From positions 66,456,609 to 66,520,608 of the forward strand of contig OX381709.1 in NCBI GenBank assembly GCA_947462335.1: a stretch of DNA of 64,000 nt, given 5' to 3'. The stretch is from Harmothoe impar. Taxonomy: Eukaryota > Annelida > Polychaeta > Phyllodocida > Polynoidae. The position numbers and the translations under genes were made by a program. Positions 53,659-64,000 of the stretch are shown piece by piece. Position 1 is the first letter of the stretch. Each line of letters opens with the position of its first letter. The notes beneath the pieces were generated by a model. That model had not been told where the DNA came from. It did not search any database and worked only from the letters and a program-made list of their open reading frames with translations.

Positions 53659-56194
53659 GTCCTAAGTCTGCCCTAAGAACTCCACTAGGCTTTACCTCTC
53701 TGGTTTGTTGGCGTACTTCATTACCAGGGGTCATCCGCTCGCCAGCTCGGACCACCCCCTCAAGTTTCCCTCCTTTCCGGGAACTTTCGGGCTCGGAGCT
53801 GTACACTCCGCAGCAAAATGCCCGACCTCCAAGCACCTATAGCACTTGGCGGTCCTCCGATTGATCTTCCTCCGGTTGGGCTGGGTAGCCCCCTGAATGG
53901 AAGTCGTCATCTTCTCAAACAATGCCATAAAGAATGCGGCATCCATCATCGGAGCCTTCAGCTCCGAGGACTCCTTTTTCGGAGGTGGGTCTTCCCCCCC
54001 TCCGGTTTCTTATTTTTCCACGGAGGTTTAGAGGACCTACCATTCCTCTTAAACTGAGCTGCCGAAGCTGTCGCCTCCCCATCGCTGCTATCCCCCTCAG
54101 ACTGTTCCGGAGAACATTCCTTAATGGCGGAGGCCCGGGTGGGTACCCGGTCTCCTAGCAACGACTTTTTGAGGGCGTGTATATCGATGGCCTTGAAAAG
54201 GTCATCCAACGACGTATCCGGCCTCCACGTGTCATACACTACGTGTTGTACGTCAGGATCCCTCAATCCGGAGACGAATTGAGAGAACAATTCCTTAGAG
54301 AATAAGGCATCATGGATTCCTGATGAAGGATGCACCTTCTTCAGGAGTCGCACCCGCTTCTTAAAAGCAACCATTGGATCCGTCCGAGCGGAACCTCCGA
54401 ACAGCACGCTGCCTATTTCCACCAGCTGTTTGAAAGAACCTTGCGGACCGCACTCATCCTTCCATTGCTCGACAGCCATCAGACCGTCGCCCAGTCATCC
54501 ATCCAGTCATCTCAATCCCTTACAGATATAAGGAATGGCATCGTGCTGATCCCAACCACTCAGGTTGATATCTTCTACCGTGGCTCCGAGCCACTCCTCC
54601 CATGAATTCCTCTGCCAGTACGGGCTAGGCTCACTAGCTATCCGTCTGGCTGCATTGGTCGATCCCCTAATTTTAGAGGTAATCGATAGACATTTAGAAA
54701 TGGCCGTCGAAGCGTCCTGTTCTACACCTACGTTATGCAATCCTATCCCAGCTATAGCGGTGTTAGTGTCGTACAGCTCTTGCAATTCTGAACTCAGAAT
54801 TGACCTTCTCGGAGCCTTTTTCAGACTCTTCGATCCCGTAGACGCCCCCGCTTTGGTTGCAGCCTTCTGTCGCTCTAAATACGCCTGGTACGTACCATAC
54901 GCAACTAGGTCCTTGGTTGGATCAATACCCTGACTGAACCACCAATTCTTTTCTTCGTCTGTCATATACTGACATTGCTGTGATACAGCAAACAACAGTT
55001 GGTGCTCTGCCTTCTCCTTCTCTAGCTCCTTCTTTTGTTTTTCAACCTCCTGCTCCTGTTGAGCTTGTTCCAATTTGGCTTTTGCAGCCTCTCCGGCAGC
55101 CTTCAATCCCTCGGCTCGGGCTTTCAGTACTGCTGCCTCTTGTTCGGCCAGCTGCTCCGCCATCGCAGCGTTTTCACGCATATGCTTTTTCTGTTTCTCC
55201 AGAACAGCCTCCTGCTGACGGAACACCTCTCGTCTCTCATTTTCTAGGGCTCTCTGCTCCTGAAACATCTTATCTGTTTGACAGGATTGCCATTCAGTCA
55301 AGCTTACCGGAGTGAGGCAATTCTTGGCCGCTGCTTCCTGGACGGACGCCTTCTCCTGGCGTTCAGCCTCCAATCGTTGCTCCTCTTTCCGCAACTTCTC
55401 TTGCTGGGTAGCTACCCACTCTGCCTAAGGACTCTGTCCAGCCGAACCACCAGTTCCCGATGCTTGGAATCGGACGGATGCCAGTCATACCCACCCTCGG
55501 AGAGTATACACTGGCCATTCCTCCACCCCGTGCTCGGCCCATCTTCCCGGGTCTCCCCGGAGTTGAGGCCGACAGGGCAGCTTCTATCGTCACTCCCCGC
55601 CCACCTGGCAGGTTCGGAGTGTCCGAAAAACTCATAAAATGGCCAGCCGAAGGGCTCCCATTGTCTGCTGAAGCGAAAGAGGTGCTACTGTCCTGTAAAC
55701 TCTGACGGGCTTCCAACAAAAATGTCTGCATTGCAGTTTTCTTTGTTCTCAACATCTCGCAATCAGCGTACAAACTCTGGCAAGGTCGCCATGGTGTCCC
55801 TGGCTGTACAGATCTGATTCAGCTCCGTATTCGCGCTTATGAATTCGGATCGAATCGCACCCAAGTTCGCATTCGTGTGGTTGAATTCGGACCGGACCAC
55901 GCTAAAGGACTGTGTAAGTCTCTCGTTTTCCTCCAGCAAGGTTGATAGCCTTGCATCTTTCTCCTTGATTTTGGAGTTTCGTAAAGTTATTGCACCCTCC
56001 AAAGCAATCAGTTTGTCAGTCCATTCCATCGACTTTGATTGAATGGTCAGCAGTTCCCTTTGGGCCAGTTGCAGGCGTTCCTGTACCCTGGCTTCCCTTA
56101 AGTCATCAAAGGGACTCTCATCCGGATTCCCATACATCCGCGGTGTCGGTGCTGCTGTACGTGATCCGCCAATGTTGAACATCGACAGGTTCAT
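53640..56194 (-). pseudogene. Element C gag, broken by about four frameshifts
   Basis: Pieces on the minus strand: 56194-55763 (coiled-coil-like, MNLSMFNIGG start), 55773-55363, 55394-54507 (Glu/Lys/Gln-rich coiled coil followed by a capsid-like segment), 54479-53958 (LFSQFVSGLRDPDVQ capsid-like block) and 53949-53640 with a CCHC knuckle CYRCLEVGHFAAEC. Neighbouring pieces overlap or abut in different frames, indicating single-base indels. Gag coats retroelement RNA. The long coiled coil is unusual for a short gypsy gag but occurs in some families. Confidence 0.68.
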
Positions 56195-56410
56195 CTCCTC
56201 CTATGAACGACTCATTATCTCCGGACCTCTTGGTCTTGGGGTTTCATCCCCTCCTGATAGTATGGCTGTTCCTCGTAGAAGATTCGCACTCCGTGTTGGG
56301 GTATCTGCCTCTTCTTCGGCAAACGTCCCCTCCGGGGATGAGGCTAATGCCTCATCGGGAGACACGAGGTCTGTGCTTTGCACAGGCTAACCTGCTTCAC
56401 ACTCAGAACT

Positions 56411-56452
56411 GGTCACGGCACCAGTGTAATAAACAATACTTTGTCCTTTATA
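56411..56452 (-). repeat. 5' LTR remnant and primer-binding-like site of element C
   Basis: Minus strand: LTR end ...GTTTATTACA (56425-56427 complement of TGT), one base, then TGGTGCCGTGACC (56423-56411), which has the TGG start of a tRNA primer site. The rest of the 5' LTR is missing; at 56453 the sequence changes to a G-tract repeat. Confidence 0.5.
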
Positions 56453-56503
56453 AGGGAGTGGTCATTTTTTAACAACAGGGGGGGGGTCGGTGGATTTTCG
56501 CGC
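56453..56503. repeat. Short fragment of the G-tract repeat family
   Basis: AAGGGAGTGGTCATTTTTTAA followed by a G run and GGTGGATTTTCGCGCG, as at 5670, 6114 and 28783. It is wedged between element C and element E and marks the truncation point of both. Confidence 0.55.
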
Positions 56504-57262
56504 GAGCTGAATGTGTACTGTAATGTCCTAACAAGTTGATCTTGTCACACAAAGATTTAAACATGGTTGAATATGCACTGTATGATAAGCCAAACAGGCT
56601 CATACCTTGAGTCCTACCGGTAATGCACAGGTATAGTTTTAAGTACCGGACCGGGCATAGGAGGCTGCCAGGTGATGCAACCACTGGAATAACATCAGTC
56701 CTCTCACGGAATTGCACAGTCTTTGAGCTGTTGATGTACACGTCCATTCCTGCCTCTGTCCACACAATGTCTCTTACATGCAACGTATGGGGTGACTGTG
56801 TAATGTGCCCCACCCTTAGAACACATCTAAAGGATAGCAGCAGAGCACACCAAAACCGTAAGTCCACTATTTTGATAAATCCAGGAAGTCTAGCATGTTG
56901 ACTATGTCCGTCGGTGTGAGAGGAAGCGCCGGTTTTGAGTGACATCCCAAGAGACGCTTAGCTCCCAGCAAAGTCGAACGTATTAGAAATATAGATGAGT
57001 CAGGGTGAGGAACTCCAAAGTATTTATGCATCATAGTCATCCCACATATGTAATTTGATATAGTCACGTAGCTCACACGTCGGGTTAGATGTGTAATATA
57101 CAAACAAATTGTCTCGTCCGAGGCTGGTAGACACGTCAAATCATGACGAGCACAGAATTCCACAAATAGAGTCCACTGGGATTTCCTCGCTTTAATGGTG
57201 GCATCTGACCAACACAGTGCACGTATTGATGACCACTCACGATGCAAGTCTAGACAGGGCAT
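56504..57262 (-). pseudogene. Element E tyrosine recombinase, truncated and frameshifted
   Basis: The N-terminal core-binding region (57262-56867: DATIKARKSQWTLFVEFC) and catalytic region (56945-56504) are in different frames. The first catalytic Arg is in LLLSFRCVLRVGHI, and THSARA supplies the H-x-x-R box. The sequence then stops at the junction with the G-tract fragment, so the Tyr nucleophile is lost. Not functional. Confidence 0.7.
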
Positions 57263-60056
57263 CGGCTATGTAATTATCACCACTAGTAATTCGAGCTGCT
57301 CTCAGGTGTATATTGTAGAACGAGGTGACCCAGAACAACTCACGGAGCCAAAACATTGAGTAGGGATTTATGCTGCGGCCTGAGTTAACTCCAGCTTGGA
57401 CTTGAGTATTATCTGTCACTACCCAAACTTCCCTGTCCCGCCACTCATGACACCAACGATGGATGCCTCTTACTACCGGCCACATTTCTGTTACATTTAT
57501 GTGAGAGTCATAGTCAGCCTGCATGGGGGGATCAATTGCATGAGGACACTCCAGTGTACCCCCCCCCTCCACATACCCCAGAAGTAGTCTGTCTCAGTAT
57601 GACCCCAATATCCAGTGTCTGAGGAGTCTGTGAAGAAATAAGCAGGGTCACTATCATGGTCCAACATACGAGCCTTCCCATTGAACCACACAAAAAAGGT
57701 GGACCACCACTTGAAGTCCAACTTAACAGTCTCATCTAGCCACACCTTGGTTGCTCCCTCTGTGTCACGAAGTACGTTATACAGACGTCTGCAAAATGTC
57801 CTACCCCCCTTGACGACTGTTGAGCAATGGGATAGCAACCCAGTGACCTGCTCCAGGCGCTTCCTTTTACACCAGGATCTGTCTTGAAAGTAGGAAACGT
57901 CTTTAAGAACACGGCACATTTTGTCGTCATCAATAGACAAAGTCATATCCAGACTGTTTATCTGGATTCCCAAGTAGGTCACAATCTGGGACGGCTTGAC
58001 AACCTTTTTCTCTTTTACTTTGAACCCCAGCCCCAAGAACACTTGGGAATGAGAACGTTGATCCTCAGTATGTTCAATTACGATGTAGTCTTCAAGATAA
58101 TTGATGCACTTGTTGAACCCACTACAGTCAGGCCTCGATTTCCCGGGCACCCCCGTTTGTGTTAAAAGTTGACCGATGTCCGAATCGACCGGGTGGGTGA
58201 AATGACGGGGTTGGGGATGGGGGGGGGGGGGGGGTATGTGCGGTGGTGATGTATCCTACATATAAGGGGGGGGGGATTAAATATCTTGATTAACATAGAA
58301 AACGTGTAATTAAGTATATTGGAAGATGATATTTATCAAGTGAATATTGTTTAATAAAGCGGTATAAAGATTAAAATGGTAAATCCTTAACAGTGAATCT
58401 ATTCACAATGCAAAGTTTTTTTTACATTAGTAACCCCCCCCCCACCCCCTTCTCCCACACACATTTGTTCTTTGTATATATCGCAGGTTTGTTTGTTTAT
58501 CAATAAGCAGACAAACAAGCTTTTAATTAGCATTGTCCCCGGAGCATTGTGCACCAAGGGGCTAAATGCTTAGTACTTTATGTTTGTGCTGTGGTAAGGC
58601 GGTAGCCAGTTGGTAATATGAGTTGTTTGTGGCAGCTAAGATCATATTAAAGTGTGGGCAGACCCATCAGCGGACCCACCAGCAGACCCACCAACCGAGT
58701 TATGGCAGCATTTTATCATACTAATAACAGCCCTTGTTCTCAAAACCACTGACCGAAACCGGAAACATGAATGACCGACTTATCATATACAGATAAAGAG
58801 CAATTAAAATGGTCCTGATCCAATTAGTGGCCGATAAGTGAATGCCCGACTTATCAGAGACCGGGAAATCGAGGCCTGACTGTATGAGCTCCACATTTCA
58901 CAACAAAGTTTGAGATCTGGGTGAAAATGTAGGGGGCGCTACGCAGGCCGAAGCATAGGCGCAAGTCCTGGAAGTATTCATCACCGTTCCCCAAATCCCA
59001 AATAAATCCCTGATAGTCTCTGTGGGATGGTATTACGGCCACAGCTCGATAAGCTCCAGCTATGTCTGATACTCCACAAAAGTCATTTCTACACAACACC
59101 TCCACTACATCATCTATACCTTTGTAATGGAATTTATCACAAGAGCTTTCCATGAACTCATTAATGTTAATGCCCTCCGGGGAGGAACAGTCCGTGATCG
59201 GTTGGAGGGATCTATCTGGCTTCTCAATACCCCCCAGGGCATGGACACAACGAGGTTTGCTTGAAACCCTGCGTACTTTGTGTTCAAGTAGTTCAGTATT
59301 TACAATGTCAGTCTGTTCAGAATGGAAATCCACAGTGATCGAGTTATAATTAGAACACATGTATGAGGTATCACAACCCTTATCAACAATACGGAAGCCC
59401 CAACATATGCCCGTCATAACATACCAATCATCAGTAGTGACGTCACTAAATTCCACAAGTTTAGACACAAATCTACACGGTAGTAATTGACACGGTTCCC
59501 CCTCCAGACTATGACTGCAGTGACATACGCCCGCTAAACATTCAGTAAACACAGGGAGAATACCATTTGGAACAACTTCAATACCATACACGGGCATGTC
59601 ACAACCGTAGAGTTCACAGCAAGCATTCAAATCACTAACCTTAGAAGTAATTTTGACATATTCGGGTAAATCCTCCCAGTCACTCAAGTCTTTCATAGAC
59701 ACATTTGTCTGAACACCGCCATTTTGAACCGGAAATGCCGCAATTGCCGAAAATTGGCGAGTGTCAATAACAGATACGCTAATATCTAAACTGTTACAGC
59801 TTTCCCTCCCGACTACAGGAGAGTCTGGATAAACAATATTATCATCTTTGGAATCTATTCCCATTTCACCAGCAACATTTACGACACCCCGGGTGACCCA
59901 GTGACGGCAGTGACCTTCACCTTCGTCAATCTCACCGGATTGTTTTTCACAAGTTACAGTTACGCCTTTAGTAGTACTATCAACAATATAATCATCATTT
60001 GTCAAACTGTTGGCAAACATACAATCAGCCCCGGCAACAACAACATCAACATTCAA
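57240..60056 (-). pseudogene. Element E reverse transcriptase-RNase H, split by a transposon
   Basis: The upstream part (60056-58883) has an N-terminal region of unknown role, then PDRSLQPITDCS, FCGVSDIAGAYRAVAV, GFIWDL and LCFGLRSAPYIFTQISNF. After the insertion (58125-58882) the RT continues with INYLEDYIVI, where a DD-type motif would be expected, then thumb and YFFTDSS, followed in another frame by RNase H VVTDNTQVQAG and IADALSR. The insertion leaves the flanking codons joinable through the TA site. At least one frameshift near 57500-57570 remains. Confidence 0.72.
58125..58882. mobile_element. pogo/Tigger-like non-autonomous element with TA duplication
   Basis: 758 bp with TIRs CAGTCAGGCCTCGATTTCCC and GGGAAATCGAGGCCTGACTG, flanked by TA at 58123-58124 and 58883-58884. 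The CAGT start and TA duplication suit the pogo/Tigger branch of Tc1/mariner. The interior holds a 16-G run, ACATTAGTAA and no transposase ORF. It is inserted in the RT ORF of element E. Confidence 0.82.
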
Positions 60057-60155
60057 ATCTACACTAGTAGCACAGTCATACGCGTCGACTACAACGCTGC
60101 GGGCAATGGTAGAGGCCAGAGGAACAGACGCTTCAATACTGTTCTTGAGGCGTAG

Positions 60156-60873
60156 TCACTTGTCGTATTTAACGACAGTACAAGCTACCATCCCGTGGGC
60201 CGTACTGCCGCAACCACACTCATGCTTGAACCGACAGCCATGACAAGTATGCGCTTGTTGGAACTTGAAACACAGGCCTTTTTCTGCAGCCACCTTGCGC
60301 CATCCCGTAAAAGGCTTGTTTCTAGGCCCCGCGCCTCCCCCACCCGGGTATGGACGTCGGCCACCGCCGCTGCCACTCTGTCCACCTGCCGATGGGCGGG
60401 AGGACTCCATGTACTTGCTGAAGTTAATGGTACCACTTATACCCAGATGTTGGTTCGTGAGATGAGTGTCTGCCCCCGTGATAGACTCAGCCCTCCCGGA
60501 ATCGATGGCTCTCTGCCGCATGTCTCTATCATACTTCACAAGTGCCTCGGTAGTATACACACCAGTGGCCACCATGCTCTGGAGGTAACGAATATGTGCT
60601 CTAATACCCCAAGAATCGGACCCAGAATCCAAAATATAGTCTTGTAACTGGGTCAGCAGATAGAACAGCTTATCACTGGAGTCAATGGCTTTAGGCTTTT
60701 TACGCTCATCGACTGGTAAGAATCTCAGGATCTCAAACTTACTGGATTTCTTTTCCGCCCGCGGGAGGAAAGATTCAAAGAGGTTGTCCTCCATGGCGGT
60801 GTAGAGGTCTGCAGGCGTACGCCCCGGTGAAGGCCCCGGCCCCGGTCCAGGTGTAGGACTGGGCCCTGTGGGG
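60156..60873 (-). pseudogene. Element E gag, C-terminal part with zinc-knuckle-like motif
   Basis: The minus frame contains a conserved helical region (FEILRFLPVDERKK, LFYLLTQLQDYIL, MVATGVYTTEALVKYDRD), a Gly-rich stretch and a Cys/His cluster: CFKFQQAHTCHGCRFKHEC then CGSTAHGMVAC. The cluster suggests RNA binding. The product ends at TGA near 60156; the RT ORF follows about 100 nt on. Its N-terminal part lies beyond element D at 63679-63987. Confidence 0.66.
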
Positions 60874-61689
60874 TCTTTAGCTGACAAAATGGTTCTTAGC
60901 TGACAAAAGGGTACCCTTTTGTCAGCTAAAGGCTCACATGGGGCCTTAAGGCCACAAAAGTGGCGTTAAAGCACAAAAGAGGTTCTCAGCTGACAAACCC
61001 TATGCAGTGGTTCTTACCTGACAAACCTTATGCAGTGGTTCTTAGCTGACAAACCTTATGCAGTGGTTCTTAGCTGACAACCCCTATGCAGTGGTTTTTA
61101 CATGACAGACCCTGTGGGGTGGCTTTTAGCTGACAAACCCTATGGAGTGGTTCTTACCTGACATACCTTATGCAGTGGTTCTTACCTGACAAACCTTATG
61201 CAGTGGTTCTTAGCTGACAAACCTTATGCAGTGGTTCTTAGCTGACAAACCCTATGCAGTGGTTTTTACATGACAGACCCTGTGGGGTGGCTTTTAGCTG
61301 ACAAACCCGATGGAGTGGTTCTTACCTGACAAACCCGATGGAGTGGTTCTTACCTGACAAACCGAATGCAGTGGTTCTTAGCTGACAAACCCTATGGAGT
61401 GGTTCTTAGCTGAAAAACCCTATGGAGTGGTTCTTATGTGACAGACCCTGTGGTTTTTAGCCAACGAACCCTATGGGGTGGTTCTTAGCTAACAAACCCT
61501 ATGGGGTGGTTCTTAGGTGACAAACCGTATGCAGTGGTTCTTAGCTAACAAACCCTATGGGGTGGTTCTTAGGTGACAAACCTTATGCAGTGGTTCTTAG
61601 CTGACAAACCCTATCCAGTGGTTCTTAGCTGACAAACCTTATGCAGTGGTTCTTAGCTAACAAACCTTATGCAGTGGTTCTTAGCTGAC

Positions 61690-61890
61690 AAACCCCTCCC
61701 CAAGAAGGCAAACTCTATGGAAGTAAGTGATCTCAGGCCCATTAGTTTATTGCCCCTGCCCGGGAAAATACTTGAAAAAATCAAATGTTCTAGGCTACAA
61801 TGCTATATGAATGAATGTGGACTTTTATCCCCTAGGCCCATTTTCGGCCTATGTAACCGTAAATATGGATATTTAACCATGGAAATCAAT
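61690..61890 (+). pseudogene. LINE reverse transcriptase fragment inside element D
   Basis: The frame PKKANSMEVSDLRPISLLPL then PGKILEKI, SRLQCYM and LLSPRPIFG matches the N-terminal RT region of non-LTR retrotransposons (the S-D-x-RPISLLP and GKILEK blocks). Only about 65 residues are present and the fragment is cut at both ends. The plus-strand frame continues upstream only into the 28-bp repeats. Confidence 0.72.
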
Positions 61891-61926
61891 ATGTAACATC
61901 AAGAACTCATCCATCCCGATGTTATA

Positions 61927-62650
61927 CAGTCAACTCCCTCTATTGCGACCACCCTTGGGACTATCTAAAAGTGGTCGCAATGGCGAGGTGGTCGCAGTAG
62001 GGGGAGTTTGGGCTATGGCTGTTTTGAAGCTATGGTAGGGTGGCCCTCACTGTGATGTGCGACCACTATAGTCAGGGGAGTGTGTGGTAGCGGAGGGGGG
62101 TCGGGGGGGCCCTTCTGGCCCTCTGATGTGCTAGTCCTCTGATATGCGACCACTAGTCAGGTGTGAGGGCGGGGGGGGGGGGGGGCTTCTGGCCCTCCTT
62201 TTGATGTGCCTTTCCTCTGATGTGTGACCACTGGTCAGGTGGATGATAGAGGGCGAGGGGGAGGGCTTCTGGCCCTCTGATGTGCGACTACTGGTCAGAT
62301 GGATGAGTGAGGGCGAGGGGGAGGGCTTCTGGCACTCTGATGTGCGACCACTAGTCGGATGTTGGTTGGGGGGGGGGGGGCGGTCTTCTAACCATCTGAT
62401 TTAAGAGGGGGGGGGGTCTGGTCCTCTGGTGTCCGACCCCTTGATACAGTGGTCGCATGAGAGAGAAAACCCTTCTTTGGGACTGGAGTTTTAGTGGTCG
62501 GAAGGTGGGGTGGTCGCATTAGAGGGGTGGTCGCATTAGAGGGAGTTTTATACATTAAAACAAAGGGAAAAATGGTTGGGACTTTCCAAAACTGGTCGCA
62601 ATGACGAGGTGGTCGTTATAGAGGGGTGGTCGTTAGGAGAGAGTTGACTG
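61927..62650. mobile_element. pogo/Tigger-like non-autonomous element with TA duplication, nested in D
   Basis: 724 bp; ends CAGTCAACTCCCTCT and GAGAGAGTTGACTG, flanked by TA at 61925-61926 and 62651-62652. Repeated GTGGTCGCA/TGCGACCAC motifs fill both subterminal regions and a TTCTGGCCCTCTGATGTG unit is tandemly repeated in the middle. No ORF. Confidence 0.75.
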
Positions 62651-63678
62651 TAATAAAAAAAAAGTCAGGAAAAAATAAATATCCTAAGAATGCTGGCCTG
62701 GGGAAGTGTAAAAATCCCATATGCACAGTTTCTGTGATTTATGACCACAGGGTCTGTCACATAAGAACCACTCCATAGGGTTTGTCAGCTAAGAACCACT
62801 GCATAAGGTTTGTCAGCTAAGAACTACTGCATAGGGTTTGTCAGGTAAGAACCGATCCATAAGGTTTGTCAGCTAAGAACCACTGCATAAGGTTTGTAAG
62901 CTAAGAACCACTCCATAGGGTTTGTCAGCTAAGAACCAATTTTTAGCAACATTCCCAACCCCCATTTTTTACCCATAATGCATATGGGTACATTCCAGCT
63001 AAGAACAACTGCATAGGGTTTGTCAGCTAAAAACCACCGCATGGAGTTTGTCAGATAAGAACCACCCCATAGGGTTTGTCAGCTAAGAACCACCCCATAG
63101 GGTTTGTCAGCTAAGAGCCACCCCACAGGGTATGTCAGCTAAGAACCACTCCATAGGGTTTGCCAGCTAAGAACCAATTTTTAGCAACATTCCCACCCCA
63201 ATTTTTTACCCATAATGCATATGATGACATTCCAGCTAAGAACAGCTGCATAGGGGTTTTCAGCTAAGAACCACCCCATAGGGTTGGCTAACTAAGTACT
63301 ATCCCATAGGGTATGTCAGCTAAGAACCACCCCATAGGGTTTGTCAGCTAAGAACCACCCCACAGGGTTTGCCAGCGACGAATAGGGTTTGTCAGATGAG
63401 AACCATCCCATAGGGTCTGTCACATAAGAACCACTCCATAGGGTTTGTCAGCTAAGAACCACTCCATAAGGTTTGTCAGGTAAGAACCAATTCATTAGTT
63501 TGTCAGGTAAGAACCACTCCATAGGGTTTGTCAGGTAAGAACCACTGCATAGGGTTTGTCAGCTAAGAACCACTTTTGTGCTTTAACGCCACTTTTGTGG
63601 CCTTAAGGCCCCATGTGAGCCTTTAGCTGACAAAAGGGTACCCTTTTGTCAGCTAAGAACCATTTTGTCAGCTAAAGA

Positions 63679-63987
63679 CCCCACAGGCCCCGCTCCAGGT
63701 GTAGGACTAGGCCCCGCTCCCGGTGTAGGACTAGGCCCAGGATCTGCAGGCGCCGGTGGGAATGTCGGTAATGGCGGCACTGGTACCGTCGGCGGTAATG
63801 GCGGCGCTGGAGTCAGCCTGGCTGTCAGTCTCTCAAAGGAATCCGTAAGTCTACTTAACTTATCCTCCAGTGAGTTTATCCTAGAGTTAAGCTGTCGTGA
63901 CATATCCTCGGCCACTCCAGTCCTCCTTGTGCCTCCTACTGCGCCTCCCTCCTCCCGTGGATTAAGTTCAGACTCCAGTATGGACAA
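63679..63987 (-). pseudogene. Element E gag, N-terminal part (interrupted)
   Basis: The minus frame begins MSILESELNPREEGG and has a short heptad-like segment (LNSRINSLEDKLSRLTDSFE) suggesting a coiled coil, then a Pro-rich run. It meets element D at 63678. The matching Pro/Gly-rich sequence (GPSPTPG) resumes on the other side of D near 60870. The true start could lie beyond the window. Confidence 0.6.
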
Positions 63988-64000
63988 ATCTCTCTCAAGC

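Larger units (their letters stand above)
45291..56452 (-). mobile_element. Element C: decayed LTR retrotransposon remnant (Ty3/gypsy-like)
   Basis: Read on the minus strand: a 5' LTR remnant (56452-56425), primer-binding-like site (56423-56411), frameshifted gag with CCHC knuckle, an integrase C-terminal piece, a third ORF with zinc fingers, and the 3' LTR end. The two LTR ends share a 25-bp block (TAATAAACAATACTTTGTCC at 56428; TAATAAACGATACTTTGTCC at 45293). Protease, RT, RNase H and the integrase core are missing. Element F (48823-53080) is inserted between the integrase fragment and the third ORF. Several frameshifts show it is dead. The gypsy assignment rests on the knuckle and the integrase GPY/F-like block. 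Confidence 0.72.
60874..63678. mobile_element. Element D: 2.8-kb element with long TIRs and 28-bp subterminal repeats
   Basis: TIRs of at least 105 bp, nearly identical, begin TCTTTAGCTGACAAAATGG and include GGGTACCCTTTTGTCAGCTAAAGGC, AAGGCC and GTGGCGTTAAAGCACAAAAG. Inside each TIR is a tandem array of a 28-bp unit (TTCTTAGCTGACAAACC then TATGCAGTGG): about 25 copies at 60983-61690, about 20 at 62745-63570 in the opposite orientation. No transposase. The centre holds a LINE fragment and a pogo-like element. It is inserted in gag of element E. Superfamily not identified. Confidence 0.75.
56504..63987 (-). mobile_element. Element E: tyrosine-recombinase retroelement, interrupted, incomplete at both ends
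   Basis: Order on the minus strand: gag N-terminal part (63987-63679), gag C-terminal part (60873-60156), RT (60056-57500), RNase H (57700-57240), tyrosine recombinase (57262-56504, truncated). Two insertions split it: element D in gag and a pogo-like element in RT. The 5' end lies beyond the window. RT and recombinase sequences are distinct from elements A and B. Termini are not visible, so DIRS versus Ngaro-type cannot be decided. Confidence 0.75.

Overview
The window is animal nuclear DNA, most likely from a marine invertebrate bilaterian. The evidence is GT-AG introns with metazoan splice consensus, two highly conserved single-copy regulatory genes, and a dense load of DIRS-type tyrosine-recombinase retrotransposons, foldback elements and G/C homopolymer repeats. 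I cannot name the species from sequence alone.

Left half (about 1.6-33 kb): two complete host genes lie head to head. SUFU (minus strand, 10 coding exons, 410 aa) encodes the cytoplasmic inhibitor of Hedgehog/Gli signalling. RPTOR (plus strand, 31 coding exons, 1285 aa) encodes the substrate-recruiting scaffold of mTORC1. Their start codons are 339 bp apart, so they probably share a bidirectional promoter. In both genes every exon joins in phase with no internal stop, so both look functional. RPTOR introns carry several small foldback elements, a 200-N assembly gap and, in intron 14, a complete DIRS retrotransposon (element A, 16571-21836) in the sense orientation.

Middle (33-45 kb): the RPTOR 3' UTR and intergenic DNA are followed by a second DIRS retrotransposon of another family (element B, 37823-43329), a 90-bp tandem dimer and a 1-kb minisatellite. 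A and B share one plan: inverted terminal repeats, a short leader intron, a Gag-like ORF, RT-RNase H, a tyrosine recombinase, and an internal complementary region that is the reverse complement of both outer ends placed side by side. In both, each ORF is offset by -1 from the previous one. Element B has slippery heptamers at both junctions.

Right part (45.3-64 kb): a graveyard of nested elements. A decayed minus-strand LTR retrotransposon (element C) keeps a frameshifted gag, an integrase C-terminus and an unusual third ORF with C2H2-like fingers. It is split by a 4.3-kb inverted-repeat element (F), which itself contains another terminal-inverted-repeat element (G) filled with a strand-switching minisatellite, followed by tRNA-like sequences alternating with three copies of one MITE. 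Beyond it lies a third tyrosine-recombinase retroelement (E, minus strand, running off the window). E is interrupted in RT by a pogo/Tigger-like element with clean TA duplications, and in gag by a 2.8-kb element (D) with TIRs of more than 100 bp and dozens of 28-bp repeats. D carries a LINE RT fragment and a second pogo-like element. No CRISPR, rRNA or confident functional tRNA gene is present.
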